Translations under genes and position numbers: made by a program | NCBI RefSeq assembly: GCF_020217485.1 | Contig: NZ_JAEKMI010000001.1 | Location: forward strand, 186,001-250,000 | Reading direction: 5' to 3' | Origin: Mycobacterium sp. WUMAC-067 | GTDB taxonomy: Bacteria > Actinomycetota > Actinomycetes > Mycobacteriales > Mycobacteriaceae | DNA length: 64,000 nucleotides | The notes under the pieces: generated by a model | What the model was told of the DNA's origin: nothing | What the model saw: the letters and a program-made list of their open reading frames with translations, nothing else | Databases searched by the model: none | In this document: positions 30,066 to 37,973 of the stretch, piece by piece | How the letters are laid out: each line of letters opens with the position of its first letter | Numbering within the stretch: position 1 is the first letter of the stretch

Positions 30066-32171
30066 ATGGCTACCGACCCCAATCCCAAGCAGCGCGACCT
30101 GGAGTCCGCCCGGTTCCGTCGGGACACCGGATACCTGACGACCCAACAGGGTGTGCGCGTCGACCACACCGACGATTCGCTGTCGGTCGGTGAGCGGGGG
30201 CCGACGCTGCTGGAGGACTTTCACGCCCGCGAGAAGATCACCCATTTCGACCACGAGCGCATCCCGGAGCGCGTGGTGCACGCGCGGGGTGCCGGCGCCT
30301 ACGGCTATTTCGAACCGTATGACGACTCGCTGGCGCAGTACACCGCGGCGAAGTTCTTGACGACGCCGGGCCTGCAAACCCCGGTGTTCGTGCGATTCTC
30401 CACGGTGGCCGGCTCCCGAGGGTCGGCCGACACCGTGCGCGACGTGCGCGGCTTCGCCACCAAGTTCTACACCGAACAAGGCAATTACGACCTGGTGGGC
30501 AACAACTTCCCGGTGTTCTTCATCCAGGACGGGATCAAGTTCCCCGACTTCGTGCACGCGGTGAAACCCGAGCCGCACAACGAGATTCCGCAGGCGCAGT
30601 CCGCACACGACACACTTTGGGATTTCGTGTCGCTGCAGCCCGAGACGCTGCACACCATCATGTGGCTGATGTCGGACCGGGCCCTACCGCGCAGCTACCG
30701 CATGATGCAAGGCTTCGGCGTGCACACCTTCCGGCTGGTAAACGACCGCGGCGAGGGAACTTTCGTGAAGTTCCACTGGAAGCCGCGGCTCGGTGTGCAC
30801 TCGCTGATCTGGGACGAATGCCAGAAGATCGCCGGCAAAGACCCCGACTACAACCGACGCGACCTGTGGGAGGCCATCGAGTCGGGCCAGTACCCGGAAT
30901 GGGAGCTCGGCGTCCAGCTCGTGCCCGAGGAGGACGAGTTCAAATTCGATTTCGATCTTCTCGATGCGACGAAAATCATTCCCGAGGAACAGGTTCCGGT
31001 TCGTCCGGTGGGGAAGATGGTGTTGAACCGCAACCCGGACAACTTCTTCGCCGAGACGGAGCAGGTCGCGTTCCACACGGCGAACGTGGTGCCGGGCATC
31101 GACTTCACCAATGATCCGCTGCTGCAGTTCCGCAACTTCTCCTACCTGGACACCCAGCTGATCCGGCTGGGCGGCCCCAACTTCGCCCAGCTGCCGATCA
31201 ACCGTCCGGTGGCCGAGGTCCGCACCAACCAGCACGACGGTTACGGACAGCACGCGATTCCGCAGGGCCGCTCCAGCTACTACAAGAACACCATCGGCGG
31301 CGGCTGCCCCGCGCTAGCCGACGAGAACGTATTCCGGCACTACACCCAGCGGCTCGACGGGCAGACCATGCGCAAGCGGGCCGAGTCCTTCGAGAATCAC
31401 TACAGCCAGGCGCGGATGTTCTGGAAGAGCATGACGCGCGTGGAAGCCGAACACATCGTCGCCGCGTTCGCCTTCGAGCTCGGCAAGGTGGAGATACCCG
31501 AGATCCGTTCGGCGGTGGTCGCGCAGCTCGCCCGGGTCGACGGCGAACTGGCCGCCCAGGTGGCCGCGAAGCTGGGACTTCCCGCGCCGCCCGAGGAGCA
31601 GGTCGACGACGCGGTGGCCGCCTCGCCGGCGCTGTCACAAGTCACCGACGCGGGCGACACCATCGAATCGCGCAAGGTCGCGGTGCTGGCCGCCGACGGC
31701 GTCGATGTGGTGGGAACACAGCGCTTTATCGAGCTGATGGGACAGCGCGGCGCGGTGGTCGAGGTGTTGGCCCCGGTGGCCGGCGGCACGTTGGAGGGTG
31801 GATCCGGCGGCGAACTGCCCGTCGACCGTTCCTTCACGACGATGGCGTCGGTGCTCTACGACGCGGTCGTGGTGGCGTGCGGGCCGCGGTCGATAGCGAC
31901 GCTGTCCAACGACGGGTATGCGGTGCACTTCGTGACCGAGGCCTACAAGCATCTCAAGCCCATCGGCGCGTACGGCGCCGGCGTCGACCTGCTGCGCACC
32001 GCCGGCATCACCAACCGCCTCGCCGAGGACACCGACGTGCTCAACGACCAATCCGTCATCACCACCACGGCCGCCGCCGACGAGTTGCCCGACCGCTTCG
32101 TCGAGGAATTCGCCGGCGCGCTCGCTCAACACCGTTGCTGGCAGCGTCGCACCGACCCGGTTCCGGCCTAG
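30066..32171 (+). CDS. katE: Large-subunit monofunctional catalase (HPII type)
   Basis: 701 residues, a clade-2 catalase that disproportionates hydrogen peroxide. Catalytic His is at about residue 72 in [14 protein letters not shown], Asn near 146 in [14 protein letters not shown], and the heme-ligand Tyr is in [19 protein letters not shown]. Beyond residue 530 follows the flavodoxin/DJ-1-like C-terminal domain found only in large catalases ([15 protein letters not shown]). ATG at 30066 is preceded by AGAAAGG at a good distance; an upstream in-frame start at 30015 has none. M. tuberculosis lacks this enzyme and relies on KatG. Located beside the STAS-HATPase gene, as expected of a general-stress gene. 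Confidence 0.95.
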   Translation: MATDPNPKQRDLESARFRRDTGYLTTQQGVRVDHTDDSLSVGERGPTLLEDFHAREKITHFDHERIPERVVHARGAGAYGYFEPYDDSLAQYTAAKFLTTPGLQTPVFVRFSTVAGSRGSADTVRDVRGFATKFYTEQGNYDLVGNNFPVFFIQDGIKFPDFVHAVKPEPHNEIPQAQSAHDTLWDFVSLQPETLHTIMWLMSDRALPRSYRMMQGFGVHTFRLVNDRGEGTFVKFHWKPRLGVHSLIWDECQKIAGKDPDYNRRDLWEAIESGQYPEWELGVQLVPEEDEFKFDFDLLDATKIIPEEQVPVRPVGKMVLNRNPDNFFAETEQVAFHTANVVPGIDFTNDPLLQFRNFSYLDTQLIRLGGPNFAQLPINRPVAEVRTNQHDGYGQHAIPQGRSSYYKNTIGGGCPALADENVFRHYTQRLDGQTMRKRAESFENHYSQARMFWKSMTRVEAEHIVAAFAFELGKVEIPEIRSAVVAQLARVDGELAAQVAAKLGLPAPPEEQVDDAVAASPALSQVTDAGDTIESRKVAVLAADGVDVVGTQRFIELMGQRGAVVEVLAPVAGGTLEGGSGGELPVDRSFTTMASVLYDAVVVACGPRSIATLSNDGYAVHFVTEAYKHLKPIGAYGAGVDLLRTAGITNRLAEDTDVLNDQSVITTTAAADELPDRFVEEFAGALAQHRCWQRRTDPVPA

Positions 32172-32178
32172 CGCCGGT

Positions 32179-32203
32179 GTTTTCCCCGCGGTCGGGGCGG
32201 GCA
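32179..32203 (+). promoter_or_regulatory. SigF-like promoter (one mismatch) for the Rho-N-like gene
   Basis: GTTT, 16 bases, then GGGCAT (consensus GGGTAT). It lies 41 bases upstream of the ATG at 32244, with AGGAGG in between, and starts eight bases after the katE stop. Confidence 0.45.
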
Positions 32204-32243
32204 TAACTGAAAAGGCGTCTCATCGTGGACAGGAGGATGGATC

Positions 32244-32501
32244 ATGCCGCGTTCGTCGATCAAGAACGAGAAGCTGTACCAGGATCTGCGCAAGAAGGGT
32301 GACTCCAAGGAGAAGGCCGCGCGGATTTCGAATGCGGCCGCCGGCCGGGGCAAGTCCTCGGTGGGTCGCAAGGGCGGCAAGTCCGGGTCTTACCAGGACT
32401 GGACCGTTCCCGAACTGAAGAAGCGGGCCAAAGAGCTTGGCATGTCAGGCTATTCGAGCCTGACGAAGGACAAGCTGGTGGCCAAGCTGCGTAATCACTG
32501 A
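32244..32501 (+). CDS. Small basic protein with Rho-N/SAP-like domain
   Basis: 85 residues, strongly basic. The first 48 residues are Lys/Arg/Ser/Gly-rich and probably disordered. The C-terminal 35 residues (TVPELKKRAKELGMSGYSSL and on to KLVAKLRNH) match the helix-extended-loop-helix of the Rho N-terminal/SAP type that binds RNA or DNA. A strong AGGAGG precedes the ATG. Proteins of this shape are common beside stress genes in Actinobacteria; the role is unknown and may be nucleoid or RNA binding. It overlaps the end of the convergent nucleotidyltransferase gene by seven bases. Confidence 0.85.
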   Translation: MPRSSIKNEKLYQDLRKKGDSKEKAARISNAAAGRGKSSVGRKGGKSGSYQDWTVPELKKRAKELGMSGYSSLTKDKLVAKLRNH

Positions 32502-33073
32502 CGCGTCAGCCCGAGCCGGTCGGCCAGCACCAAGAAGGCGACCGCGTAATCGTTTTCGGCGGTCTGCGCGGCGATGCGCCGCCAGTCCAGGCGTTCGCGC
32601 ACCGCGCGCACGGCCGGCAGCAATCTGGCGAAGTCGCAGTGATGCTCCCCCAGGGAGCGCAGCTGTTGGACAAGCACCATGGTGGGCGGCAGCACCGGCA
32701 TGCTGATCGCCAGGACCTCCTGCTGTTCGGCCTGATCCAGCGTGTCGGCATCGACCGGTACGCCGTTGATGCGATGCAGGACATCGACCAGCGTGTCGCC
32801 GGTGCGGGCCTTGAACAACCAATCCTCCGGGGGCCGTTCGACGACGAACCCGGCATTGGTGAGGGTGGCCACGGCCGTCTCCACGTCGGCCTCGGCTACC
32901 ACGAGGTCCACATCGTGACTGGGTTCCGGTGCGCCGTAAGCCCATAACGCGTAGCTGCCCGCCAGGGCGAAACGCGGCCCATGCTCCTTGAGCGCCGAGG
33001 CGGCGCCCTTCAGCGCCTCTCGCAACCGCGAGGCGCAGCTGGTTGCGTCGGCATGTGCGTCGAGGGGTGCCAT
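32495..33073 (-). CDS. Nucleotidyltransferase-fold protein
   Basis: 192 residues. The pol-beta nucleotidyltransferase signature is seen near residue 38: ALAGSYALWAYGAPEPSHDVDLVV (quoted in two parts, ALAGSYALWAYG and EPSHDVDLVV), giving the G-S motif and the D-x-D metal pair; a third acidic residue may be in DTLVDVLHRI. The rest is helical. Such stand-alone proteins include antibiotic adenylyltransferases, abortive-infection NTases and tRNA-modifying toxins, and the sequence alone does not choose among them. No antitoxin-like partner gene is next to it; the overlapping neighbour is convergent. A SigF-like site lies directly upstream. Confidence 0.78.
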   Translation of the reverse strand: MAPLDAHADATSCASRLREALKGAASALKEHGPRFALAGSYALWAYGAPEPSHDVDLVVAEADVETAVATLTNAGFVVERPPEDWLFKARTGDTLVDVLHRINGVPVDADTLDQAEQQEVLAISMPVLPPTMVLVQQLRSLGEHHCDFARLLPAVRAVRERLDWRRIAAQTAENDYAVAFLVLADRLGLTRQ

Positions 33074-33087
33074 GGTGCATTAGGTGA

Positions 33088-33111
33088 TACCCCGCCGGCG
33101 CCGCGGACAAC
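33088..33111 (-). promoter_or_regulatory. SigF-like promoter (one mismatch) for the nucleotidyltransferase gene
   Basis: On the minus strand GTTG, 15 bases, then GGGTAT; only the last base of GTTT differs. It lies 15 bases upstream of the ATG at 33073, implying a very short leader. Confidence 0.45.
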
Positions 33112-33135
33112 CTGCCGACGCACGATCGTAAGGCC

Positions 33136-33159
33136 GTTTAACTTCCGGCCAATGGGGAA
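33136..33159 (+). promoter_or_regulatory. SigF-like site (one mismatch) upstream of the acyl-CoA dehydrogenase-like gene
   Basis: GTTT, 15 bases, then GGGAA (consensus GGGTA), about 100 bases before the GTG at 33260. The remaining 33160-33259 contains no other clear feature. Confidence 0.3.
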
Positions 33160-33259
33160 AACGTCCCGTTATGTCAACCGCGGTGCCACGTTCATATGAT
33201 GCTGCGGCCGGTGTGATTCCGGCCGTGCGATCGGGGGCATCCCCGGCGGGGGGTCCGGC

Positions 33260-34213
33260 GTGACGGCGGGGCTCATCGAACATTGGCTCGAGTCCGGACG
33301 ACTCGATCTGCCTCTTCCCGCGTCGGGGCGCACGGCCGAACGCTGGCAGCGGCTGGCGCGGCTGGCCGAGGACAACATCGTCGCGGCCAGGATCGCCGAG
33401 TCCCACGTCGATGCCGTCGCGATCCTGCACGAGTTGGGCGGCAAGCCCCCCGACCCGGGTCAGCTGTGGGGCGTGTGGGCCGCCGAAGCCCCGGACACGG
33501 CGCTGACGGCCACCGACACCGACGGGGCGTTCACCTTGAACGGCACCAAGGTGTGGTGCGCGGGTGCCGGGTTCTGCACGCACGCGCTGGTGACCGCACG
33601 GCTCGGGGACGGGACGCAAGGCCTGTTCGCGGTGACGGTGACCGACCCGGCCGTCAAGGCGTTGCCCAGCACCTGGTGGAACGCGGGGATGGCCGGGAGC
33701 GACACCAGGCCGGTTCTGTTCACCAACGCCCAGGCCGTCGCCGTGGGCGACCCCGGGGACTACCTGGATCGACCGGGATTCTGGCACGGCGCAATCGGTG
33801 TCGCCGCCTGTTGGCTCGGCGGCGCCCGCCGGGTCGCCGACCCGCTGTATCGCTGCGCCGCAAGCCAATCCGCCGACGCGTACTCGCTGGCACACTTGGG
33901 TGCCGTGGACGCCGCGCTGGCCGCCAGCGACGCGATCCTCGCCGAGGCCGCGGTCCAGGTCGACGCCGATCCGTTCGACCGCTCCGGAACCGCGCAACTG
34001 CTGGCGCGCCGCGTCCGCACGGTCGTGGAACACGCTGTCGACGAAGCGATTACGCGCACCGGCCGCGCCCTGGGCCCGGGCCCGCTATGCCAGGACGGAC
34101 GGCACGCTCAACGGGTCGCGGACCTGAGCATCTACATCCGGCAGAGCCACGCGGAGCGAGACCTGGCCGAACTCGGGCAGCTGGCGGGCAAGCAGGCGAT
34201 GAGGGCGCCGTGA
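33260..34213 (+). CDS. Short acyl-CoA dehydrogenase-like protein
   Basis: 317 residues, about 60-80 shorter than a standard acyl-CoA dehydrogenase. The middle domain is recognised by GAFTLNGTKVWCAGAGFCTHALVTARL, where the family has the flavin-contact strand, and a helical C-terminal domain follows. The usual catalytic Glu region is not evident. GTG at 33260 overlaps nothing upstream. The stop overlaps the GTG of the PIG-L gene, so the two are coupled. In other Actinobacteria similar proteins are found with PIG-L, methyltransferase and glycosyltransferase genes; here only PIG-L and an endonuclease-fold gene follow. Confidence 0.78.
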   Translation: MTAGLIEHWLESGRLDLPLPASGRTAERWQRLARLAEDNIVAARIAESHVDAVAILHELGGKPPDPGQLWGVWAAEAPDTALTATDTDGAFTLNGTKVWCAGAGFCTHALVTARLGDGTQGLFAVTVTDPAVKALPSTWWNAGMAGSDTRPVLFTNAQAVAVGDPGDYLDRPGFWHGAIGVAACWLGGARRVADPLYRCAASQSADAYSLAHLGAVDAALAASDAILAEAAVQVDADPFDRSGTAQLLARRVRTVVEHAVDEAITRTGRALGPGPLCQDGRHAQRVADLSIYIRQSHAERDLAELGQLAGKQAMRAP

Positions 34214-34992
34214 AAACCGTGCCGGCGGGCAACTGCGCGTTTGCCCCCGATCCGCTGACCCATGGCGGCACCCCGGTGCCGTTGTGGCTGGCCGCCTTCG
34301 CCGAACGGCCCCTGCCCACACTGGATTTGGCGGAGTGCCGACGGCTGATCGTCGTGGCCCCGCACCCCGACGACGAAACCCTCGGCCTGGGCGCGATGAC
34401 CACGCAACTGACCGCGAGGGGGGTTGACGTTCACGTGATCTCGGTCAGCGACGGCGGCGCCGCCCAACCCGGAGTGTCGGTCTCCGACCGGCTTCGCATG
34501 GCGACCATTCGCAGATACGAAATGGGCCGGGCGGCCAGACATTTGAATGTCCCCAGCCCGATCTCGCTGGGCTTTCCCGACGGTGAGCTGACGGATCACG
34601 AGGACAGCCTGGCCGACACGCTGGTGCAGATGCTCGCCGATGGCGGTCCGGCGACCTGGTGCGCGGCGACCTGGCGGGGCGACGGGCATCCCGACCACGA
34701 AGCCGTGGGGCGCGCGGCCTCGGACGCGTGCGCCCGCACCGGCGCGACGCTGCTGGAATATCCGGTGCTGATGTGGCATTGGGCGCATCTCGCCGATCCG
34801 GCGGTGCCGTGGACCCGGGCCTATTCGGTGCCATCTCCCAGCTGGGCGATGGGTCGCAAACGCCTTGCGGCGCAATGCTATCGAAGTCAACTCGAGCCCA
34901 CCGATGGGGAATCCTCGCCCATATTGCCGAGTTTCGTGCTCGCGCGGCTGCTCGCGGTGGGCTCCGCCGTGGGGGAAGTCGTATTTCGGTGA
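34210..34992 (+). CDS. PIG-L-family deacetylase
   Basis: 260 residues. The zinc-binding motif of the PIG-L/LmbE family is seen near residue 50, VVAPHPDDETLGLGAM, with the third ligand His in WRGDGHPDHEAVG. The family removes acetyl groups from N-acetylglucosamine conjugates (MshB and Mca in mycothiol metabolism are relatives). This one is not MshB or Mca by context. GTG at 34210 overlaps the previous stop by four bases. The substrate is unknown; the cluster suggests a small modified sugar or lipid. Confidence 0.88.
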   Translation: MKTVPAGNCAFAPDPLTHGGTPVPLWLAAFAERPLPTLDLAECRRLIVVAPHPDDETLGLGAMTTQLTARGVDVHVISVSDGGAAQPGVSVSDRLRMATIRRYEMGRAARHLNVPSPISLGFPDGELTDHEDSLADTLVQMLADGGPATWCAATWRGDGHPDHEAVGRAASDACARTGATLLEYPVLMWHWAHLADPAVPWTRAYSVPSPSWAMGRKRLAAQCYRSQLEPTDGESSPILPSFVLARLLAVGSAVGEVVFR

Positions 34993-35062
34993 TCCACGCA
35001 CCGACCCGCTGCGGAAATGCCGCGGTGCGTGCCCGAGCGGGAAAGTGGGTAGGCGAAAACCT

Positions 35063-35827
35063 ATGCGCGTGGCGACCTTCAACATCCTGCACGGCCGCAC
35101 GGTCGGGAACGGCGTCGACGTTGCGCGCCTGCGCGATTGCGTGCGCCGCCTCGATCCGGACGTGCTCAGCTTGCAGGAGGTCGACTGCGATCAACCACGC
35201 TCCGAGCGGGCCGACCTGACCGCTGCCGCCGCCGAGGCCATGGGCGCGGTGGAGCACCGGTTCGTGGCGGCGATTTCCGGTACCCCGGGCGCCACCTGGA
35301 TGGCCGCCACCGGCCGCGAACAGCCCGGGACCGCCGCGTACGGGATCGCCCTGCTGTCCCGATACCCCGTGGCCAGTTGGCAGGTCTTGCGACTCCCCCG
35401 CATCCCGATGCGGTTTCCGATGTACCTGCCCGGCCCCAACCGGGTGATGATCGTCGATGAGGAGCCGCGCGCGGCGGTCATCGCCCGGCTGCGCACCCCG
35501 ATGGGCGGTCTGACGGTGGCCAACACGCACCTGTCGTTCGTTCCGGGCTGGAACCGGCGCCAGCTGCTGCGGGTGATTCACGACCTGCGCGGCTTCCCGG
35601 GCCCACGGTTGCTGACCGGCGACTTGAACATGACGCCGAAAACCGTTCGCCGCTGGTCGGGCATGCGGGCACTGGCCGTCGCCGACACGTTTCCCGCCGA
35701 TCACCCCAACCGCCAGCTCGACCACATCTTGACCGACGACCCGCGGCTGCGCGGCGGCCCGGTCGAGGCCAGCCCGATGCCGATTTCCGATCACCGCCCG
35801 CTGGTGGTCGACCTGCAGCGGGTGTGA
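35063..35827 (+). CDS. Endonuclease/exonuclease/phosphatase-family protein
   Basis: 254 residues. The EEP metallophosphohydrolase fold is shown by RVATFNILHG at the start (metal Asn), LSLQEVDCDQ (catalytic Glu), TGDLNMTP, and SDHRPLVVDL at the end (catalytic Asp-His). The family covers DNA-repair nucleases, sphingomyelinases and inositol phosphatases; the short form without a signal peptide fits a small-molecule or nucleic-acid phosphodiesterase. ATG at 35063 was chosen because the fold begins immediately. It lies 70 bases after the PIG-L stop and is closed by a strong terminator. Confidence 0.87.
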   Translation: MRVATFNILHGRTVGNGVDVARLRDCVRRLDPDVLSLQEVDCDQPRSERADLTAAAAEAMGAVEHRFVAAISGTPGATWMAATGREQPGTAAYGIALLSRYPVASWQVLRLPRIPMRFPMYLPGPNRVMIVDEEPRAAVIARLRTPMGGLTVANTHLSFVPGWNRRQLLRVIHDLRGFPGPRLLTGDLNMTPKTVRRWSGMRALAVADTFPADHPNRQLDHILTDDPRLRGGPVEASPMPISDHRPLVVDLQRV

Positions 35828-35867
35828 GTCAGGGGGTCCGGCCGAGAAACGGACCGGACCCCCTGAC
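35828..35867. terminator. Bidirectional transcription terminator
   Basis: A perfect 14-base stem (GTCAGGGGGTCCGG pairing with CCGGACCCCCTGAC) and a 12-base loop. It lies between the stop of the EEP gene and the stop of the convergent CsbD-like gene, so it serves both strands. No long T run follows, as is common in mycobacteria. Confidence 0.85.
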
Positions 35868-35876
35868 TGAAGCTGC

Positions 35877-36113
35877 CTACTGGTTTTTCTTCTGGCGCTC
35901 TTCGGCCGCGTCCGCACCGGCGCGCGCCGACTCGGCTTCGGCTTCCTTCTTGCCCGCGTCGCGTTGGGCGTCGGCTTTGTCTTGCTGAGCCTGGCCCTCG
36001 TCGACAAGGTCGTCGCGACCGAGCACGGTCCCCCCGACCTCTTTGGCCTTGCCCTTCACGCCCTCGACGGCGCCCTGCACCGCTTCCTGCGGCCCGCTCT
36101 TCTGGTCTCCCAT
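35877..36113 (-). CDS. CsbD-like general stress protein
   Basis: 78 residues, highly charged, Ala/Glu/Lys/Gln-rich, predicted helical and without hydrophobic core. The CsbD-type motif is AVQGAVEGVKGKAKEVGGTVLGRDDLVDEG (seen as AVEGVKGKAKEVGG then GRDDLVDEGQAQQD). CsbD proteins of other bacteria are controlled by general-stress sigma factors; their biochemical role is unknown. ATG at 36113 is preceded by GAGAGGAAGG. A longer opening to 36224 has no ribosome site. A SigF-like site lies 56 bases upstream. Confidence 0.88.
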   Translation of the reverse strand: MGDQKSGPQEAVQGAVEGVKGKAKEVGGTVLGRDDLVDEGQAQQDKADAQRDAGKKEAEAESARAGADAAEERQKKNQ

Positions 36114-36168
36114 GGGTTGACCTTCCTCTCGGTGGTGAGTGAGCTTGCGCTCGATGGCACCTAGGGCG

Positions 36169-36192
36169 TTCCCGTCGCAAGCTTCATCAAAC
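36169..36192 (-). promoter_or_regulatory. SigF-like promoter (one mismatch) for the CsbD-like gene
   Basis: Minus strand GTTT, 15 bases, then GGGAAC (consensus GGGTA). It points at the CsbD-like gene, whose relatives are stress-sigma targets elsewhere. Confidence 0.45.
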
Positions 36193-36240
36193 GGCCCGTC
36201 CCGCGTTGCCTTCCGCACGCACATATCAGGCCGGGCAATC

Positions 36241-36265
36241 GGTTTGAAACGGGTTTTACCGGGTA
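36241..36265 (+). promoter_or_regulatory. SigF promoter, exact match
   Basis: GGTTT, 15 bases, then GGGTA: full agreement with the mycobacterial SigF consensus including the extra G before GTTT. It lies 35 bases upstream of the GTG at 36300. Expected transcript start is near 36272. Confidence 0.75.
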
Positions 36266-36299
36266 GTACTAGCCGGCGGCGCGAAGGGGGGTGAGGGCG

Positions 36300-37097
36300 G
36301 TGTCCACCATCGCCGTGATAGGGGCGACCGGTACGGCCGGATCCCGCGTCGTCGCCCGGCTGAGGTCACGCGACGTCGCGGTGGTTGAGATCTCACGCGA
36401 GCAGGGCATCGATCTGTTCAGCGGGCCGGACCTCTGCGAGGCGCTCAAGGGGGTCGACGTCGCGATCGACGTATCCGATCCGGTGCCGCCCGAACCGGTC
36501 GACGTCAGCCAAGCGCTGGCCACCGCCTCCCACAACATCGTGGGTGCGTGTGCCACACAGGACGTGCAGCGCCTGGTGGTGCCGACGATCGCGGGCATCG
36601 ACCACCCGGAATTCGACGGCATCCCCTACTACGAAGGCAAACGGGCGGCGAAGAACATCCTGCTCGACGGCCCGGTGCCGACCACGATCGTCAAGTCCAC
36701 GCAGTGGTATGAATGCGCCACCCATTGCGATGCGGTGAGCTGCGACGGTGACGAGGTGATCGTCGAGGACTGGCTGATCCAGCCGATCGCCGCCGACACC
36801 GTCGCCGACGTCCTGGTGGAGGCGGCGCTGGGACAGTCGCACACGCCGCGCACCATCACCGGCCCGCACCCCATCCGCCTGCCCGAGCTGACGTCGAAAT
36901 TGCTTGCCCAGCAAGGCGATAGCCGGCAGGTGCGGGCCGTCCGGCCCGCGGTGGCCGCGCTCGCCAACGGGGTACTGTTGGCGTCCGGTCACGCGGTGGT
37001 CGTCGGTCCCGACGTCGACACGTGGCTGCAGACCTTGGCGCCGCCCAGCATCGATGGGCATCAGGTCGCCGACGGCGAAGAGCCCAGCGGGAGCTGA
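36300..37097 (+). CDS. NAD(P)-binding NmrA-like protein
   Basis: 265 residues. The N-terminal Rossmann motif is TIAVIGATGTAGSRVV. The atypical-SDR/NmrA type is suggested by short length, lack of YxxxK in the usual place, and the segments PTIAGIDHPEFDGIPYYEGK (a Tyr-x3-Lys-like variant: YYEGK) and TIVKSTQWYE. Such proteins bind NADPH or act as redox sensors, and some reduce small substrates. GTG at 36300 is preferred over GTG at 36291 because the AAGGGGGG run is then at a proper distance. It has an exact SigF promoter upstream, so it is likely a stress-induced gene. No operon partner follows. Confidence 0.85.
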   Translation: MSTIAVIGATGTAGSRVVARLRSRDVAVVEISREQGIDLFSGPDLCEALKGVDVAIDVSDPVPPEPVDVSQALATASHNIVGACATQDVQRLVVPTIAGIDHPEFDGIPYYEGKRAAKNILLDGPVPTTIVKSTQWYECATHCDAVSCDGDEVIVEDWLIQPIAADTVADVLVEAALGQSHTPRTITGPHPIRLPELTSKLLAQQGDSRQVRAVRPAVAALANGVLLASGHAVVVGPDVDTWLQTLAPPSIDGHQVADGEEPSGS

Positions 37098-37433
37098 GGT
37101 CACAGCAGCAACGCGCAACTGACAACGATCATCCCGACGGTGACCTCTCGCCCTGGTATCGCGGGGACGTCTCGTCAGCGCATCCGCGAATAACGATTGC
37201 GTCACGATCGACATCACGATTGGTTAAGAACGGGTGCGTTCTCTTAGAAATTTGCGGACCGCTTCACCGTTCACTTAGCAAAGACGGTCGCGAGCGCCCT
37301 CAACGGCCCCAAGCGCGCCCCGACGTTCGTCGTCAGCGAACATCGCCACCGTTTGCCTCGGCTACTTTGGATTTCGAGGATCGGGAGCCTCAGTCGAGAG
37401 AAAACCATTTCGCTTCGAAGGACAACAATCATC
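37098..37433 (+). other. 336-base upstream region of the hemophore-like gene
   Basis: No credible gene. It holds a short hairpin at 37227-37242 (AGAACG, loop GGTG, CGTTCT), extendable to TTAAGAACG/CGTTCT-C-TTA with one bulged base, followed by an AT-rich stretch. Three CACGAT or ACGATT repeats lie between 37183 and 37220. I looked for an IdeR box (TTAGG-type palindrome) and found none. GGACAACAATCATC before the ATG gives only a weak ribosome site. Confidence 0.5.
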
Positions 37434-37832
37434 ATGAAAATCAGCAGTATTGTCGCGCGCCGTCGAATGGCCGGAATCAGCGCCGGCTGCCTGCTCGGGG
37501 GGATGGCCATGGGCATCGTCGGCGCGCCGTCGGCGTCCGCAGCACCCGACTGCAGCCCCGAGGGTGTGAACTCCACCGTCTCCTCGGTGCAGGGATCCGC
37601 CGAGCAGTATCTGGCGGCGCACCCGGGGGCGAACCAGGTGGTGACGGCCGCCTACGGCCAGCCGCGGCCCGAAGCTGCATCAAGCCTGCGCAGCTACTTC
37701 ACCGGACACCCGCAGGAGTACTACGACCTGCGCGGCATCCTGGCCCCGATCGGCGACACCGAACGGCAGTGCAACGTCACCGCCCTGCCGCCGAACCTGG
37801 AGTCGGCCTACCACGAGTTCATGGCCGGCTGA
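37434..37832 (+). CDS. Secreted hemophore-like protein (Rv0203 family)
   Basis: 132 residues. A Sec signal peptide is clear: basic MKISSIVARRRMAG, hydrophobic segment GCLLGGMAMGIVG, cleavage after APSASA. The mature protein has about 95 residues, mostly helical, with two Cys (DCSPEG and RQCNV) spaced as in mycobacterial hemophore-related proteins, and the family features AAHPGANQVVTAA and FTGHPQEYYDLRGIL. Rv0203 of M. tuberculosis binds heme and hands it to MmpL3/MmpL11. The heme-ligand Tyr/His of Rv0203 cannot be assigned here with confidence. No MmpL gene is near, so it stands alone; a perfect terminator follows. Confidence 0.82.
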   Translation: MKISSIVARRRMAGISAGCLLGGMAMGIVGAPSASAAPDCSPEGVNSTVSSVQGSAEQYLAAHPGANQVVTAAYGQPRPEAASSLRSYFTGHPQEYYDLRGILAPIGDTERQCNVTALPPNLESAYHEFMAG

Positions 37833-37845
37833 TCCAGCCCACGAG

Positions 37846-37875
37846 ACGACCCGCCACAACGTTGTGGCGGGTCGT
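37846..37875 (+). terminator. Intrinsic terminator of the hemophore-like gene
   Basis: A perfect 30-base palindrome with 15-base arms (ACGACCCGCCACAAC and its complement), followed by TTT. It starts 14 bases after the stop codon and precedes the topoisomerase promoter region. Confidence 0.88.
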
Positions 37876-37899
37876 TTCCGCGTTGAACCGTGACGGTCC

Positions 37900-37924
37900 G
37901 TGTGAACGCCTTTGCCGGCGGGTA
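37900..37924 (+). promoter_or_regulatory. SigF-like promoter (one mismatch) for topoisomerase IB
   Basis: GTGT, 16 bases, then GGGTA (consensus GTTT/GGGTA). It lies 49 bases upstream of the ATG at 37974, just after the terminator of the preceding gene. Confidence 0.45.
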
Positions 37925-37973
37925 CTTCTGGCGAATAGTGATGCGGCCGGCGGACGGAACTGGAGGGCCGAGG

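Noticed and set aside
32244..33073. Toxin-antitoxin pair formed by the nucleotidyltransferase and its neighbour
   Set aside because: The genes are convergent and not in one operon, and the small protein resembles a Rho-N/SAP DNA/RNA binder, not an AbiEi/MNT-type antitoxin.
37180..37433. IdeR (iron) box upstream of the hemophore-like gene
   Set aside because: No TTAGGTTAGGCTAACCTAA-like palindrome; TTGGTTAAG alone is not enough.
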